Below, piece by piece: positions 46,030 to 54,541 of a stretch of 64,000 nt of DNA (the stretch's first letter is position 1; each line of letters begins with the position of its first letter). A program made the position numbers and the translations under genes. The notes beneath the pieces were generated by a model. It was given only the letters and a program-made list of their open reading frames with translations, did no database searches and was not told the origin of the DNA. Location of the stretch: contig OX460916.1 in NCBI GenBank assembly GCA_949788275.1, positions 558,001 through 622,000 of the forward strand, given 5' to 3'. The DNA is from Weeksellaceae bacterium. GTDB taxonomy: Bacteria; Bacteroidota; Bacteroidia; Flavobacteriales; Weeksellaceae.

Positions 46030-46293
46030 ATGGAACTGACACAAGAACAAATCGATTTAGCCCTCGTGAAAATAGACCATCATTTTGCAAAAATTGGTCT
46101 ACAAAATCTCGTCAAATTTACGAAAATAATCTCACATGATGAAACAGATGAGCTAAAGCTGTTTGTTTATCATTTGATCGATTCATCGCTTAAAACAACC
46201 TTAACGGTTGAGTTGAATACGAGTGATTTAACGATTTCAGATACCCCTAACAGTGGTTTTAGTTGGATGGATTATAAAAAGATTACGGAATAA
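46030..46293 (+). CDS. Small conserved protein of unknown function
   Basis: 87 residues from the ATG at 46030. An upstream in-frame extension exists but reads like non-coding sequence, and a TATTTTTG promoter-like element at 46017-46024 sits just ahead of this Met, implying a nearly leaderless transcript. The protein (TQEQIDLALVKIDHHFAKIG, TKIISHDETDEL, SGFSWMDYKKITE) is soluble and unrecognised. It stands divergent from dnaA. Confidence 0.5.
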   Translation: MELTQEQIDLALVKIDHHFAKIGLQNLVKFTKIISHDETDELKLFVYHLIDSSLKTTLTVELNTSDLTISDTPNSGFSWMDYKKITE

Positions 46294-46411
46294 ATTTTTT
46301 ATTTTTTTATTCTTTAAAGCCTATTAATGGCTTGTTTATTTTCATTCAATATTGATTTGTTCTGAAAATAATATCAATCATCCTATATGAACCATTAAAA
46401 TTTTGCTACTT

Positions 46412-46840
46412 ATGAATGCAGAACGAATTTCAGTGAAAAAAAATCAACGAACTACCCAAACAAGAATCCTTTATAAGCACACCGATCAAATGGGGGTTGT
46501 GTATTATGGTAATTATGCCGAATTCTATGAGATTGGGCGTGTGGAATTAATGCGAGAAGCTGGTTTTCCTTATAGTGCTTTAGAAGAGATGGGGATTCAA
46601 ATGCCTATCATCGAATTACATGTTCAATATTTAGGTTTTGCAACCTACGATGAAATAATTTCTATTCAAACGACAGTCTCCGAAAAACCTTCTGGTGTTC
46701 GAATTCAATTCGATTACGTCATTTTCAATGAAGCCGGAAAAGAGATTAACAAAGGCTATACTATATTATGCTGTATTGATGCTGCGACTAAACGTCCCAT
46801 TCGCTTACCCGAAAGAATAGCTAAAAGCTTAGGTTTCTAA
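46412..46840 (+). CDS. Acyl-CoA thioesterase, 4HBT/YbgC type
   Basis: 142 residues from the ATG at 46412 (9 bases inside a longer frame). Hotdog fold with the catalytic motif YKHTDQMGVVYYGNYAEFYE, where the Asp is the active-site residue, followed by IGRVELMREAG and the strand-rich QYLGFATYDEIISIQT and VIFNEAGKEINKGYT. It hydrolyses acyl-CoA thioesters in the cytosol; chain preference is unknown. apt follows after 55 bases on the same strand. Confidence 0.9.
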   Translation: MNAERISVKKNQRTTQTRILYKHTDQMGVVYYGNYAEFYEIGRVELMREAGFPYSALEEMGIQMPIIELHVQYLGFATYDEIISIQTTVSEKPSGVRIQFDYVIFNEAGKEINKGYTILCCIDAATKRPIRLPERIAKSLGF

Positions 46841-46895
46841 GTTAGATTCAATTATAAACAATTACACCAATAAATTAATTAAAATATAAACCTGT

Positions 46896-47429
46896 ATGTC
46901 GCTTACTTTAAGTCAAAAAATTGATCAAACAGTCACGAATGTCGCTGATTTTCCAAAACCAGGAATTCAATATAAAGATATTACGCCATTATTTTTAAAT
47001 CCTCAATTATCGCAAGAGATAATTGATGCTTTTATTGAAAAAGCAAAGGGGAAAGTAGACATTGTCTGTGGTATAGAGAGTCGTGGCTTTTTATATGGTA
47101 TTCAATTGGCTCATCAATTAAATGTTCCTTTTGTACTCATTCGTAAAGCAGGTAAATTACCACCGCCTACTATTGCACAGTCGTATGATTTGGAATATGG
47201 CCAAGCAACAATCGAGGTAAATAGCACCTATATTAAAGAAGGCGATCGTGTTTTAATTCACGATGATGTTTTGGCTACAGGGGGTACAGCCGAGGCCTGT
47301 GCTAAATTGGTGGAGAAATGTGGCGGCAAAGTTGCTCAATTCTCTTTTATTATTGAATTGGATTTTTTAAATGGGCAAGAAAAATTAAAACCCTTTTCAG
47401 ATGACTTAGTTTCGTTAGTTCACTATTAA
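46896..47429 (+). CDS. apt: Adenine phosphoribosyltransferase
   Basis: 177 residues. Converts adenine and PRPP to AMP (purine salvage). The PRPP-binding loop VLIHDDVLATGGTAEA (about 124-139) is intact; FPKPGIQYKDITPLFLNPQL at the N-terminus and GIESRGFLYGIQLA, FVLIRKAGKLPPPT are characteristic of Apt. Followed by a terminator shared with the convergent CobW gene. Confidence 0.96.
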   Translation: MSLTLSQKIDQTVTNVADFPKPGIQYKDITPLFLNPQLSQEIIDAFIEKAKGKVDIVCGIESRGFLYGIQLAHQLNVPFVLIRKAGKLPPPTIAQSYDLEYGQATIEVNSTYIKEGDRVLIHDDVLATGGTAEACAKLVEKCGGKVAQFSFIIELDFLNGQEKLKPFSDDLVSLVHY

Positions 47430-47445
47430 TCATATTGATAACGAT

Positions 47446-47476
47446 AAAAAAAAGCTTCCATTGGAAGCTTTTTTTA
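47446..47476. terminator. Bidirectional terminator between apt and the CobW gene
   Basis: aaaaaagcttcca/tggaagctttttt stem with A and T tracts on either side, 17-46 bases past apt and just past the CobW stop. Confidence 0.85.
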
Positions 47477-47487
47477 TAAATTATAAT

Positions 47488-48735
47488 TTATGCACGGTTA
47501 TGGTCACGCTGCCATTGATCAATTTCGGTCGTATTTAATAAACAAGCATCTAATTCTTTTTCAATTTGTTGTTGATCCATTCCTTCTCCAATAAAGACAA
47601 TTTCAATTAAACGATCTGCCCATTCAGCGGACCATTTGGCATCAATTTCTTTTTGGTTCATTTGGTAGGCAGCAAATTGAATGCGTTCTTGAAATGGCAT
47701 TGAACACCACCACGCACCAGCAGGGTCAATTCGGATACTTCCCCCGGCTTGACTTAAGAAAATGGCCTCGTCTGGTCGATTTGCAATCCAAAATAATCCT
47801 TTAGAACGATAGATTGTTGGGGGGTAATTATTATTTAAATACGTTAAGAAACGTTCGGCCTGAAATGGCGTTTGACGTCGATACACAAACGAAGTCATTC
47901 CATATTTTTCTTCCAAATGATGAGGGTGTTCATGGGAACAATGTTCCCCACATTCATGATCGTGTTCATAGTGATGATGTTCTTTCTCTTTTTCTTCCGC
48001 TTCAAGTAAGCGAACCCAAGCATCCATATCTTGAGCTTTCTCGAAGTCGAATAAATGGGTGTTTAGAATTTCATCCAATTCAATGACTGAAAAACGGGTT
48101 GGAATAATTTTAGCAGAAGGATTTAATTTTCGTAAGAATCCTTCGATTTTCACCAAGGTTTCCTCATCGATTAGATCAATTTTATTTAATACCAAAACAT
48201 TCGAAAATTCAATTTGATCAATGAGTAAATTAACGATTGGTCTGTCGTCTTCTTCATTTCCTGTGAATCCTCGATCGAATACATTTTCATCGGTTCCAAA
48301 ATTCTGGAAGAAGTTAAAGGCATCAACAACCGTTACCAACGTATCTAAACGCGCATATTTCGGAATATCAACGGTTCCGTCTGGAGAAACGAAATCCAAA
48401 GATTGAGCAATGGGGCCTGGATCAGAAATTCCAGAACTTTCAATGACTAAATAATCGTATTTATTGGCTTTCGCTAATTTTTCAATTTCAATAATTAAGT
48501 CTTCGCGCAGTTCGCAACAAACACAACCGTTGCTTAATTCAATGAGTTTTTCATCGGTTTCTATCAGGTTATGTTCTTTGGTAATCATCTGTGCGTCGAT
48601 GTTTACAGCACCCATATCATTTACGATAACGGCGATTTTTAATCCTTTTTTATTATGTAAAATAGTGTTTAATAAAGTCGTTTTACCACTTCCTAAGAAT
48701 CCAGAAAGAACAGTAACTGCTAGTTTTTTTTGCAT
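47488..48735 (-). CDS. CobW/COG0523-family GTP-dependent metallochaperone
   Basis: 415 residues from the ATG at 48735, preferred over a TTG 9 bases upstream because a TAACTTTG promoter element lies 24 bases ahead. Walker A GFLGSGKTTLLN (about 12-23), the family metal-binding motif GCVCCEL, G-motif VLNKIDL, and a long His-rich stretch near residue 255 (EHHHYEHDHECGEHCSHEH). The CxCC motif plus the His-rich loop point to zinc, as in zinc-limitation chaperones of this family. No Zur box could be identified. Confidence 0.9.
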   Translation of the reverse strand: MQKKLAVTVLSGFLGSGKTTLLNTILHNKKGLKIAVIVNDMGAVNIDAQMITKEHNLIETDEKLIELSNGCVCCELREDLIIEIEKLAKANKYDYLVIESSGISDPGPIAQSLDFVSPDGTVDIPKYARLDTLVTVVDAFNFFQNFGTDENVFDRGFTGNEEDDRPIVNLLIDQIEFSNVLVLNKIDLIDEETLVKIEGFLRKLNPSAKIIPTRFSVIELDEILNTHLFDFEKAQDMDAWVRLLEAEEKEKEHHHYEHDHECGEHCSHEHPHHLEEKYGMTSFVYRRQTPFQAERFLTYLNNNYPPTIYRSKGLFWIANRPDEAIFLSQAGGSIRIDPAGAWWCSMPFQERIQFAAYQMNQKEIDAKWSAEWADRLIEIVFIGEGMDQQQIEKELDACLLNTTEIDQWQRDHNRA

Positions 48736-48758
48736 GATTTTCAAAAAATATAAGGGGA

Positions 48759-48766
48759 CAAAGTTA
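48759..48766 (-). promoter_or_regulatory. -7 promoter element for the CobW gene
   Basis: TAACTTTG on the minus strand, a perfect TAnnTTTG. Confidence 0.5.
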
Positions 48767-48892
48767 TCTAATTCTATTCAAAGCAGTACGACCATTTTCA
48801 TCAAAGGACTGATAAAAAAACGTTAATGCTTTGGTAGATGGTTGGCATCAAGAAAGAAAGGATTAATTTTGTCAACAAATTTGTTAAAACCT

Positions 48893-50122
48893 ATGTTTCA
48901 AGGAAGTTTAATTGCCATTATCGTTGTCATGATCTTAGTCGAGATCTATTTATATACCGCCTTAAGGAAATTTACTGATAATCAGTATATTCTGTTTGGA
49001 TCTATCATGGCAACCGTTTTTGTGTTGAGTTTTATGGCCTATAATTTTTTCTTTTTTGACAGGAATGTCGGTCAAACTCCTCGTTTTATGTGGTCTGTTG
49101 GTCTATTTATGCTGATATCTTTCCCAAAAGCCATTATGCTCTTCTTTTTTATAACAGAAGATATGTTTCGTTTAATGGCCGCTATGGCCAACCGAATCTT
49201 ATACCAAAATCATAGTGGTTCTTTTATTCCGGAACGACGAAAGTTTGTATTCCAGGCGGCGATGGGATTTGCTGCGATACCCTTTTTAGCGCTTTTGCAT
49301 GGAATGACATTGGGAAAATATAATTTCAAGTTACTCAAAGAAAAATTAGCCTATAAGACACTACCTGACGCGTTTGATGGTTTTCGAATTTTGCATATCA
49401 CCGATATTCATTCAGGTAGTTTAGATAACCGTAAGAAAATAGAGGAGGCTATTGAATTAATCAATGTCCAAACCTATGATCTATTATTGTTCACAGGAGA
49501 TATTGTCAATAATTTTCATTGGGAAATGGATAAATGGGTGGATGTTTTTTCTAAGATTAAAAAAGCGCCTTACGGAAATTTTGCGGTTTTAGGAAACCAT
49601 GATTATGGCGAATATTCCGATTGGAAAACGGAAGAATTAAAATTAGATAACTTCAACAAGATTAAAGCTATATTTCCTAAAATAGGATTTGAATTATTGT
49701 TGAATGAAAATAGGGTCATCAAGAAAGATGGGCAAGAAATTTCCCTTATTGGTATTGAAAATTGGGGTGCACGTTTCAAAAAAGCAGGTGATTTAGCCAA
49801 AGCCTCTATAGGAGTTGATCCCAACCAGTTTAAAATATTAATGTCTCACGATCCTTCTCATTGGGATTTAGAAGTAAAAGATCACGATGTGCGATACGAC
49901 TTAACACTTTCGGGACACACACATGGAATGCAACTGGGAATTGAAGTGCCTGCACTAGGAATCAAATGGAGCCCCTCTCAATATGTCTATCCACAATGGG
50001 CAGGTTTATATGAACACAAAGATCGTCGTGTATATGTCAACCGAGGATTTGGTTATCATTTCTATCCTGGGCGCGTGGGAATATGGCCAGAGATTACTGT
50101 TTTGGAATTAGTCAAAGGGTAA
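48893..50122 (+). CDS. Membrane-anchored metallophosphoesterase (YkuE-like)
   Basis: About 409 residues from the ATG at 48893. TTG codons upstream (48842 and others) could extend it by up to 17 residues; the start is not decided. Four hydrophobic segments occupy the first ~150 residues. The C-terminal calcineurin-like phosphoesterase domain has every metal-binding motif: ITDIHSGS, GDIVNN, VLGNHDYGE, SHDPSHW and LSGHTHGMQLG. The family acts on phospholipid or nucleotide-type phosphoesters at the membrane; the substrate here is unknown. Confidence 0.88.
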   Translation: MFQGSLIAIIVVMILVEIYLYTALRKFTDNQYILFGSIMATVFVLSFMAYNFFFFDRNVGQTPRFMWSVGLFMLISFPKAIMLFFFITEDMFRLMAAMANRILYQNHSGSFIPERRKFVFQAAMGFAAIPFLALLHGMTLGKYNFKLLKEKLAYKTLPDAFDGFRILHITDIHSGSLDNRKKIEEAIELINVQTYDLLLFTGDIVNNFHWEMDKWVDVFSKIKKAPYGNFAVLGNHDYGEYSDWKTEELKLDNFNKIKAIFPKIGFELLLNENRVIKKDGQEISLIGIENWGARFKKAGDLAKASIGVDPNQFKILMSHDPSHWDLEVKDHDVRYDLTLSGHTHGMQLGIEVPALGIKWSPSQYVYPQWAGLYEHKDRRVYVNRGFGYHFYPGRVGIWPEITVLELVKG

Positions 50123-50178
50123 ACAATAACATTTAAAATTAGTTAAATTTAAATCACTTTCTTTCAGAAGGTATATGC

Positions 50179-50229
50179 CCTTATCCATAAAAAAAAATCA
50201 TCTTCTGATGATTTTTTTTATGGATAAGG
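50179..50229. terminator. Long symmetric hairpin terminator
   Basis: ccttatccat and atggataagg enclose aaatcatc/gatgattt with a 4-base loop; one A is bulged. The stem is about 24 bp. Works for the phosphoesterase transcript. Confidence 0.8.
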
Positions 50230-50289
50230 TTTAACTTTATTATTTTTTAATTAACTTTATGTAGTTAATAATCAATAAGATATATTGTT

Positions 50290-51249
50290 TTGTCTAAGTA
50301 TATTGATCCTTTAGTTGATTTTTCATTTAAAAAGCTATTTGGTTCTGAATCGAGTAAGGATATTATGATTTCGATGCTTAATTCAATACTGAAAGGACAG
50401 AAAATTATTCGAGATATTGTTTATAATAAAAATGAACATGTAGGTGATCATAAAGAACGGGGAACGGTTATTTTTGACTTACTATGTACGAGTGACGATA
50501 ACATTCACTTTTTAATTGAAGTACAAAGAAGTCTTCAGCAAAATTTTATAAAACGAATGCGTTATTATGGTAGTAAATTAATTACAGATCAGGCGCCAAA
50601 GGGAAGACGTAAACATTGGAACTATCAGCTTCAGCAGGTTTATGTGATTGTTTTAATGGATGGCTTTACATTATTTAAAAATTCATTCAACTATTATCAC
50701 ACTGTAGGGTTATGTGAATTAGAAACGGGTCACCGATTTGATGAAGAGTATTTGTACATATATTTAGAATTGGATTATTTTAATAAACAACCAATCGAGT
50801 TAGAAACGCATTTGGACTATTGGTTGTTTGTTTTAAAAAACTTGACAAAGTTAGAAGAAAAACCTCATTTTCTTACTGATGCTGTCTTTGAAAAAGTATT
50901 TGATTTAGCTGAATTTACTAATTTATCAGAAAAAGAACAGATGATGTACGAATCAGATTTAAAGAGAATGTGGGATAATCGGAATGCTTTGGATTATGCC
51001 GAAAACCAAGGAATAAAGCGCGGCCTAGAAGTAGGCCTAGAGCAAGGCCTGAATCAAGGAATTGAACAAGGTCTGAATCAAGGAATTGAACAAGGTCTAG
51101 AGCTAGGTCGAAATGAATTGAGTAAAGAAATTGTTCAAAAATTGGTGCGCAAAGGAATCTACAGTGACCAAGAGATCGCTCAAATTATGGATGTAACTTT
51201 AGCGTATATTGAAGAAATTCGTAAAGAGATTGCTGAATCAGATGAATGA
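50290..51249 (+). CDS. Rpn-family recombination-promoting nuclease (PD-(D/E)XK)
   Basis: 319 residues, TTG start; SKYIDPLVDFSFKKLFGSE directly after it is the standard family beginning. The nuclease core has Asp63 (VIFDLL) and Glu77-x-Gln79 (FLIEVQRS). Rpn proteins are DNA endonucleases that raise RecA-independent recombination. Residues ~250-275 are an octapeptide repeat (QGLNQGIE units, 24 bases each at about 51043-51108). The 3' third of this gene is repeated twice downstream. The ORF itself looks intact. Confidence 0.9.
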   Translation: MSKYIDPLVDFSFKKLFGSESSKDIMISMLNSILKGQKIIRDIVYNKNEHVGDHKERGTVIFDLLCTSDDNIHFLIEVQRSLQQNFIKRMRYYGSKLITDQAPKGRRKHWNYQLQQVYVIVLMDGFTLFKNSFNYYHTVGLCELETGHRFDEEYLYIYLELDYFNKQPIELETHLDYWLFVLKNLTKLEEKPHFLTDAVFEKVFDLAEFTNLSEKEQMMYESDLKRMWDNRNALDYAENQGIKRGLEVGLEQGLNQGIEQGLNQGIEQGLELGRNELSKEIVQKLVRKGIYSDQEIAQIMDVTLAYIEEIRKEIAESDE

Positions 51250-51281
51250 ACGCTGTTCATATTATTCGATTAGATCAATTC

Positions 51282-51790
51282 TAGTATTGGATCATTTTAA
51301 TAAACAACCAATCGAGTTAGAAACGCATTTGGACTATTGGTTGTTTGTTTTAAAAAACTTGACAAAGTTAGAAGAAAAACCTCATTTTCTTACTGATGCT
51401 GTCTTTGAAAAAGTATTTGATTTAGCTGAATTTACTAATTTATCAGAAAAAGAACAGATGATGTACGAATCAGATTTAAAGAGAATGTGGGATAATCGGA
51501 ATGCTTTGGATTATGCCGAAAACCAAGGAATAAAGCGCGGCCTAGAAGTAGGCCTAAAGCAAGGCCTGAATCAAGGAATTGAACAAGGCCTGAATCAAGG
51601 AATTGAACAAGGTCTGAATCAAGGAATTGAACAAGGTCTAGAGCTAGGTCGAAATGAATTGAGTAAAGAAATTGTTCAAAAATTGGTGCGCAAAGGAATC
51701 TACAGCGACCAAGAGATCGCTCAAATTATGGATGTAACTTTAGCGTATATTGAAGAAATTCGTAAAGAGATTGCTGAATCAGATGAATGA
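51282..51790 (+). pseudogene. Duplicated rpn C-terminal fragment, unit 2
   Basis: Encodes DHFNKQPIELETHL onward to the family C-terminus EIRKEIAESDE in one open frame, almost identical to residues ~160-319 of the full gene but without the nuclease core. It contains three complete octapeptide repeats against two in the parent. A reading frame can be extended upstream to 51209, but those residues are out of frame with the parent and not convincing. It is probably a non-functional copy, though it could provide a template for recombination. Confidence 0.75.
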
Positions 51791-51822
51791 ACGCTGTTCA
51801 TATTATTCAATTAGATCAATTC

Positions 51823-51967
51823 TAGTACTGGATCATTTTAATAAACAACCCATCGAGTTAGAAACGCATTTAGACTGTGGTTGTTTGTTTTAAAAAACGT
51901 GACAAAGTTAGAAGAAAAACCTCATTTTCTTACTGATGCTGTCTTTGAAAAAGTATTTGATTTAGCT
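51823..51967 (+). pseudogene. Truncated rpn fragment, unit 3
   Basis: About 145 bases similar to the start of units 1 and 2, with a one-base deletion (actgtgg for actattgg, with a further change) that breaks the frame, then abrupt loss of similarity after gatttagct. Decayed remnant. Confidence 0.7.
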
Positions 51968-51968
51968 T

Positions 51969-52181
51969 TTATTCTTCATCTGGCCTATAGGTTATGATTT
52001 CTCCAGGAGTACATTCCAGGGCTTTACAGATTGAATTTAAGGTTTCGAATCGGATTGCCTTCGCTTTTCCTGTTTTTAGAATGGATAAATTGGACAGTGT
52101 AATTCCTACTTTATCGCTTAATTCGTTAAGCGACATTTTTCGTTTAGCCATCATTACATCCAGATTAATTACAATTGCCAT
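51969..52181 (-). CDS. XRE-family HTH regulator (YozG-like)
   Basis: 70 residues, a single Cro/C1-type helix-turn-helix (MSLNELSDKVGITLSNLSIL with KTGKAKAIRFETLNSICKAL, residues 16-55), ending LECTPGEIITYRPDEE. This short form is typical of regulators that sit behind DUF2975 membrane proteins, which is the case here with 9 bases between the genes. It probably regulates its own operon. Its stop lies directly at the edge of the rpn repeat array. Confidence 0.93.
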   Translation of the reverse strand: MAIVINLDVMMAKRKMSLNELSDKVGITLSNLSILKTGKAKAIRFETLNSICKALECTPGEIITYRPDEE

Positions 52182-52190
52182 AATGTATGT

Positions 52191-52844
52191 TTAAATAGTT
52201 AAGTCGTTTTCTTCTTTTATTTTGATGCCTAGTTTCATAGCCATAACCATGGCCAAAACCATAAACCCGCCAACGGTCCATGAAAAATGAAAACTAAAAT
52301 CTTTAATGACCTCGAAGGTTGTTTGAATAAACAATTCGTTAATAGCTTTCCACTGTATATACATCATAAGATAATCGGCTATAGGAAAAAGTATAAGTGT
52401 TAGGCCAATGTATAATAAAGAGGTGTATGTGGTTTGGTGAAATATTTCACCATTGATTAATTTTTGTATGAACAGGATCATGTTGAGAACAAGTATTCCA
52501 AAAACAATAAATTCAACCAAGAGGACGAAATAAAAATAGAATGGTAAATTGGGAATGTCTGTTCTAGATATTAATGTATACTGCCCATAATTTTGTTGGT
52601 ATTTAATGACGTGTTGGTCTTTTAAGGTGAATTCTTGTTGAGAAGGTTGCTCATGTTTATTTTTCAAGAGCACATGGGTATAGAACACTTCTGTTAATTG
52701 TTGAGATGATGGATCTATGTGTTGAATACCAGACCCTTCCTTAAATCCCGCAATCGCTTGATCTAAATGCCCACCAAATACAAACCAACTTAAGCAAGTA
52801 AGGGTAATTGCTAGGCCGATTAATTTTAAGAATATTTTATTCAT
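52191..52844 (-). CDS. DUF2975 membrane protein
   Basis: 217 residues with four TM segments (about 6-24, 105-127, 142-162 and 190-210), the DUF2975 arrangement. A polar loop of ~75 residues lies after the first TM. It is paired with the downstream XRE gene, as is usual for the family. The function is unknown; a sensor-like or membrane-associated role together with the regulator is inferred from the pairing. Confidence 0.85.
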   Translation of the reverse strand: MNKIFLKLIGLAITLTCLSWFVFGGHLDQAIAGFKEGSGIQHIDPSSQQLTEVFYTHVLLKNKHEQPSQQEFTLKDQHVIKYQQNYGQYTLISRTDIPNLPFYFYFVLLVEFIVFGILVLNMILFIQKLINGEIFHQTTYTSLLYIGLTLILFPIADYLMMYIQWKAINELFIQTTFEVIKDFSFHFSWTVGGFMVLAMVMAMKLGIKIKEENDLTI

Positions 52845-52954
52845 ACGTTTTAATTGAGGGTGTAAATATCGTTAAAATTATTGTTTAACACTATTTATTT
52901 ATTGTTTTACAATAAATAAATGATTTGAAATACCTTTTTGAATTAACCGGAGTC

Positions 52955-53065
52955 TGCGACAGGGATTGCAGCGGCATCCTTTGTGCCCTATCGATAGGCT
53001 CTTAATAGAGGGATTTTTCTTGGCACAAAGATATAGCGTAAAGCCCGGCCCGATAGGGGGCGCCC
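52955..53065 (-). repeat. REP-like intergenic repeat, copy R7
   Basis: On the minus strand: GGGCGCCCCCTATCGGGCC, GGGCTTTACGCTATATC, inner stem tttgtgcc/ggcacaaa, GGATGCCGCTGCAATCCCTG. Its loop contains a second small stem (tctatta/taagag region). Confidence 0.8.
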
Positions 53066-53090
53066 AATTTGAATGGTTGATAAAGGAAAT

Positions 53091-53121
53091 AAAAAAAGCG
53101 GTCGAATTTCGTTCGACCGCT
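53091..53121 (-). terminator. Terminator of the symporter gene
   Basis: agcggtcgaa/ttcgaccgct stem with T-tract on the minus strand, 23 bases past the stop. Confidence 0.85.
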
Positions 53122-53143
53122 GGGTAGATTTAATACAATAATT

Positions 53144-54397
53144 TTATGCGTGTGGTGTAGGTTCTTGCTCAACAGCAATATGTCCTTCCCATTTATCAAC
53201 GGCCGTAGTCGCTAAAGCGTTTCCTAATACGTTGGTCATACTTCTCGCCATGTCACAGAAGTGATCGATTGGTAAGATTAGAGCGATTCCTTCTGGCGGA
53301 ATACCAAACATTGAACAGGTTGCTACAACAACAATTAGGGATGCACGTGGAACTCCAGCGACACCTTTTGAGGTAATCATTAAGACCAATAGCATTAATA
53401 ATTGTTTTTCAATAGGCATATGAATTCCATAGACTTGGGCGATAAATAAGGATGCAAAAGTCATATACATCATCGAACCATCGAGGTTAAAGGAATAACC
53501 TAGAGGAAGGGTAAATGAAATGATTTTTTTCTGTGCACCAAATTTTTCTAATTCTTCGACCAATTTTGGAAAAACTGCTTCTGATGAAGTCGTTGTAAAA
53601 GCAATTAATAGAGGTGTTTTAATGTGACGTAATAAGTCTTTTAGACGTTTTCCTAAAACGATATATCCAACGGTTAGTAACACCGCCCACAGGGTTAAAA
53701 TACCCAAAGAGAAGGCAAAGAGGTATTTAATATAAAGCCCAAAAATATCAAATCCGTATTTGGCGACTGCGGCTGCAACGGCACCTAAAACACCTAATGG
53801 AGCGGCCCACATTACATAGTTTACCATAATAAGAACCACGTGAGAAACTTTATCTAAGGCATTGACCAAAGGCTCACCTTCTTTCCCAAAAGCAGCTAGT
53901 GCAACACCAAAAAAGATGGAGAAGACCACAATCTGTAAGATTTCATTGGTAGAGAAGGCTTCGAAGACACTTTTCGGAATCATATGATTAACGAAATGTT
54001 CTAGCGTAAGCGCCGATTGGGTTTGTAATAAGTCGGCCGCTTCAGCAGCATCCATCGTTATTTTAAGCCCTTCACCGGGTTTTAAAACATTCACGAAGAC
54101 TAATCCAATCAACAACGAAACTAATGAAGCGGTAATAAACCAACCCATTGCTTTTCCTCCAACACGTCCAACCATTTTCATATCGCCCATTTTTGCAATA
54201 CCGACTACTAAAGTAGAGAATACAAGGGGGGCAATAATCATTTGAATTAATCGAATAAAAATTGTGCCTAATAATTTTATGTTCTTCGCAAAGGTATCAA
54301 TGACTTCTTTCGATGTTTGATAATGGACATAAGCACCCATGATCACACCCATAATGAGCGCACCGATAATTGCGATGAATAATTTATTATTTTTCAT
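53144..54397 (-). CDS. Dicarboxylate/amino acid:cation symporter (DAACS family)
   Basis: 417 residues with the multi-TM profile of GltP/DctA transporters. The substrate and ion-binding regions are conserved: TTSSEAVFPKLVEELEKFG (serine-rich HP1), SFTLPLGYSFNLDGSMMYMT (NMDGT equivalent, NLDGS), and the C-terminal SKGVAGVPRASLIVV (HP2) with DHFCDMARSMTNVLGNALA. It probably takes up glutamate, aspartate or C4-dicarboxylates with sodium or protons at the inner membrane. Monocistronic, with a TAGTTTTG promoter element. Confidence 0.93.
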   Translation of the reverse strand: MKNNKLFIAIIGALIMGVIMGAYVHYQTSKEVIDTFAKNIKLLGTIFIRLIQMIIAPLVFSTLVVGIAKMGDMKMVGRVGGKAMGWFITASLVSLLIGLVFVNVLKPGEGLKITMDAAEAADLLQTQSALTLEHFVNHMIPKSVFEAFSTNEILQIVVFSIFFGVALAAFGKEGEPLVNALDKVSHVVLIMVNYVMWAAPLGVLGAVAAAVAKYGFDIFGLYIKYLFAFSLGILTLWAVLLTVGYIVLGKRLKDLLRHIKTPLLIAFTTTSSEAVFPKLVEELEKFGAQKKIISFTLPLGYSFNLDGSMMYMTFASLFIAQVYGIHMPIEKQLLMLLVLMITSKGVAGVPRASLIVVVATCSMFGIPPEGIALILPIDHFCDMARSMTNVLGNALATTAVDKWEGHIAVEQEPTPHA

Positions 54398-54415
54398 GTA
54401 AAAATTTATTTACGC

Positions 54416-54423
54416 CAAAACTA
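54416..54423 (-). promoter_or_regulatory. -7 promoter element for the symporter gene
   Basis: TAGTTTTG on the minus strand (TAnnTTTG), 18 bases before the ATG. Confidence 0.5.
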
Positions 54424-54541
54424 CTATTTTTTTTATAAAATCAAGACTTATTGTGTTATTCTATCGCTTGAATACACTTATTATTTTATAAGTTATTGAT
54501 TTGTTATTGTTTAGTGTTGGTGTTTTATGGTGTACCTAAGG

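Larger units (their letters stand above)
50765..51967 (+). repeat. Tandem amplification of the rpn 3' end (2 full units and a partial)
   Basis: Unit 1 starts at 50765, unit 2 at 51282 (offset 517), unit 3 at 51823 (offset 541). The 24-base difference equals one extra octapeptide repeat in unit 2. Unit 3 stops at 51967, at the end of the XRE gene. The unit boundary carries the palindrome atgaacgctgttcat after each stop codon. Confidence 0.85.

Noticed and set aside
51043-51660. Regular short repeats that could suggest a CRISPR array
   Set aside because: The 24-base units are contiguous, in frame and encode QGLNQGIE; there are no spacers.
51209-51790. Open frame read as a separate 193-residue gene
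   Set aside because: From about 51282 it is a copy of the rpn 3' end; the upstream residues are the rpn end read out of frame. Treated as a duplicated fragment.
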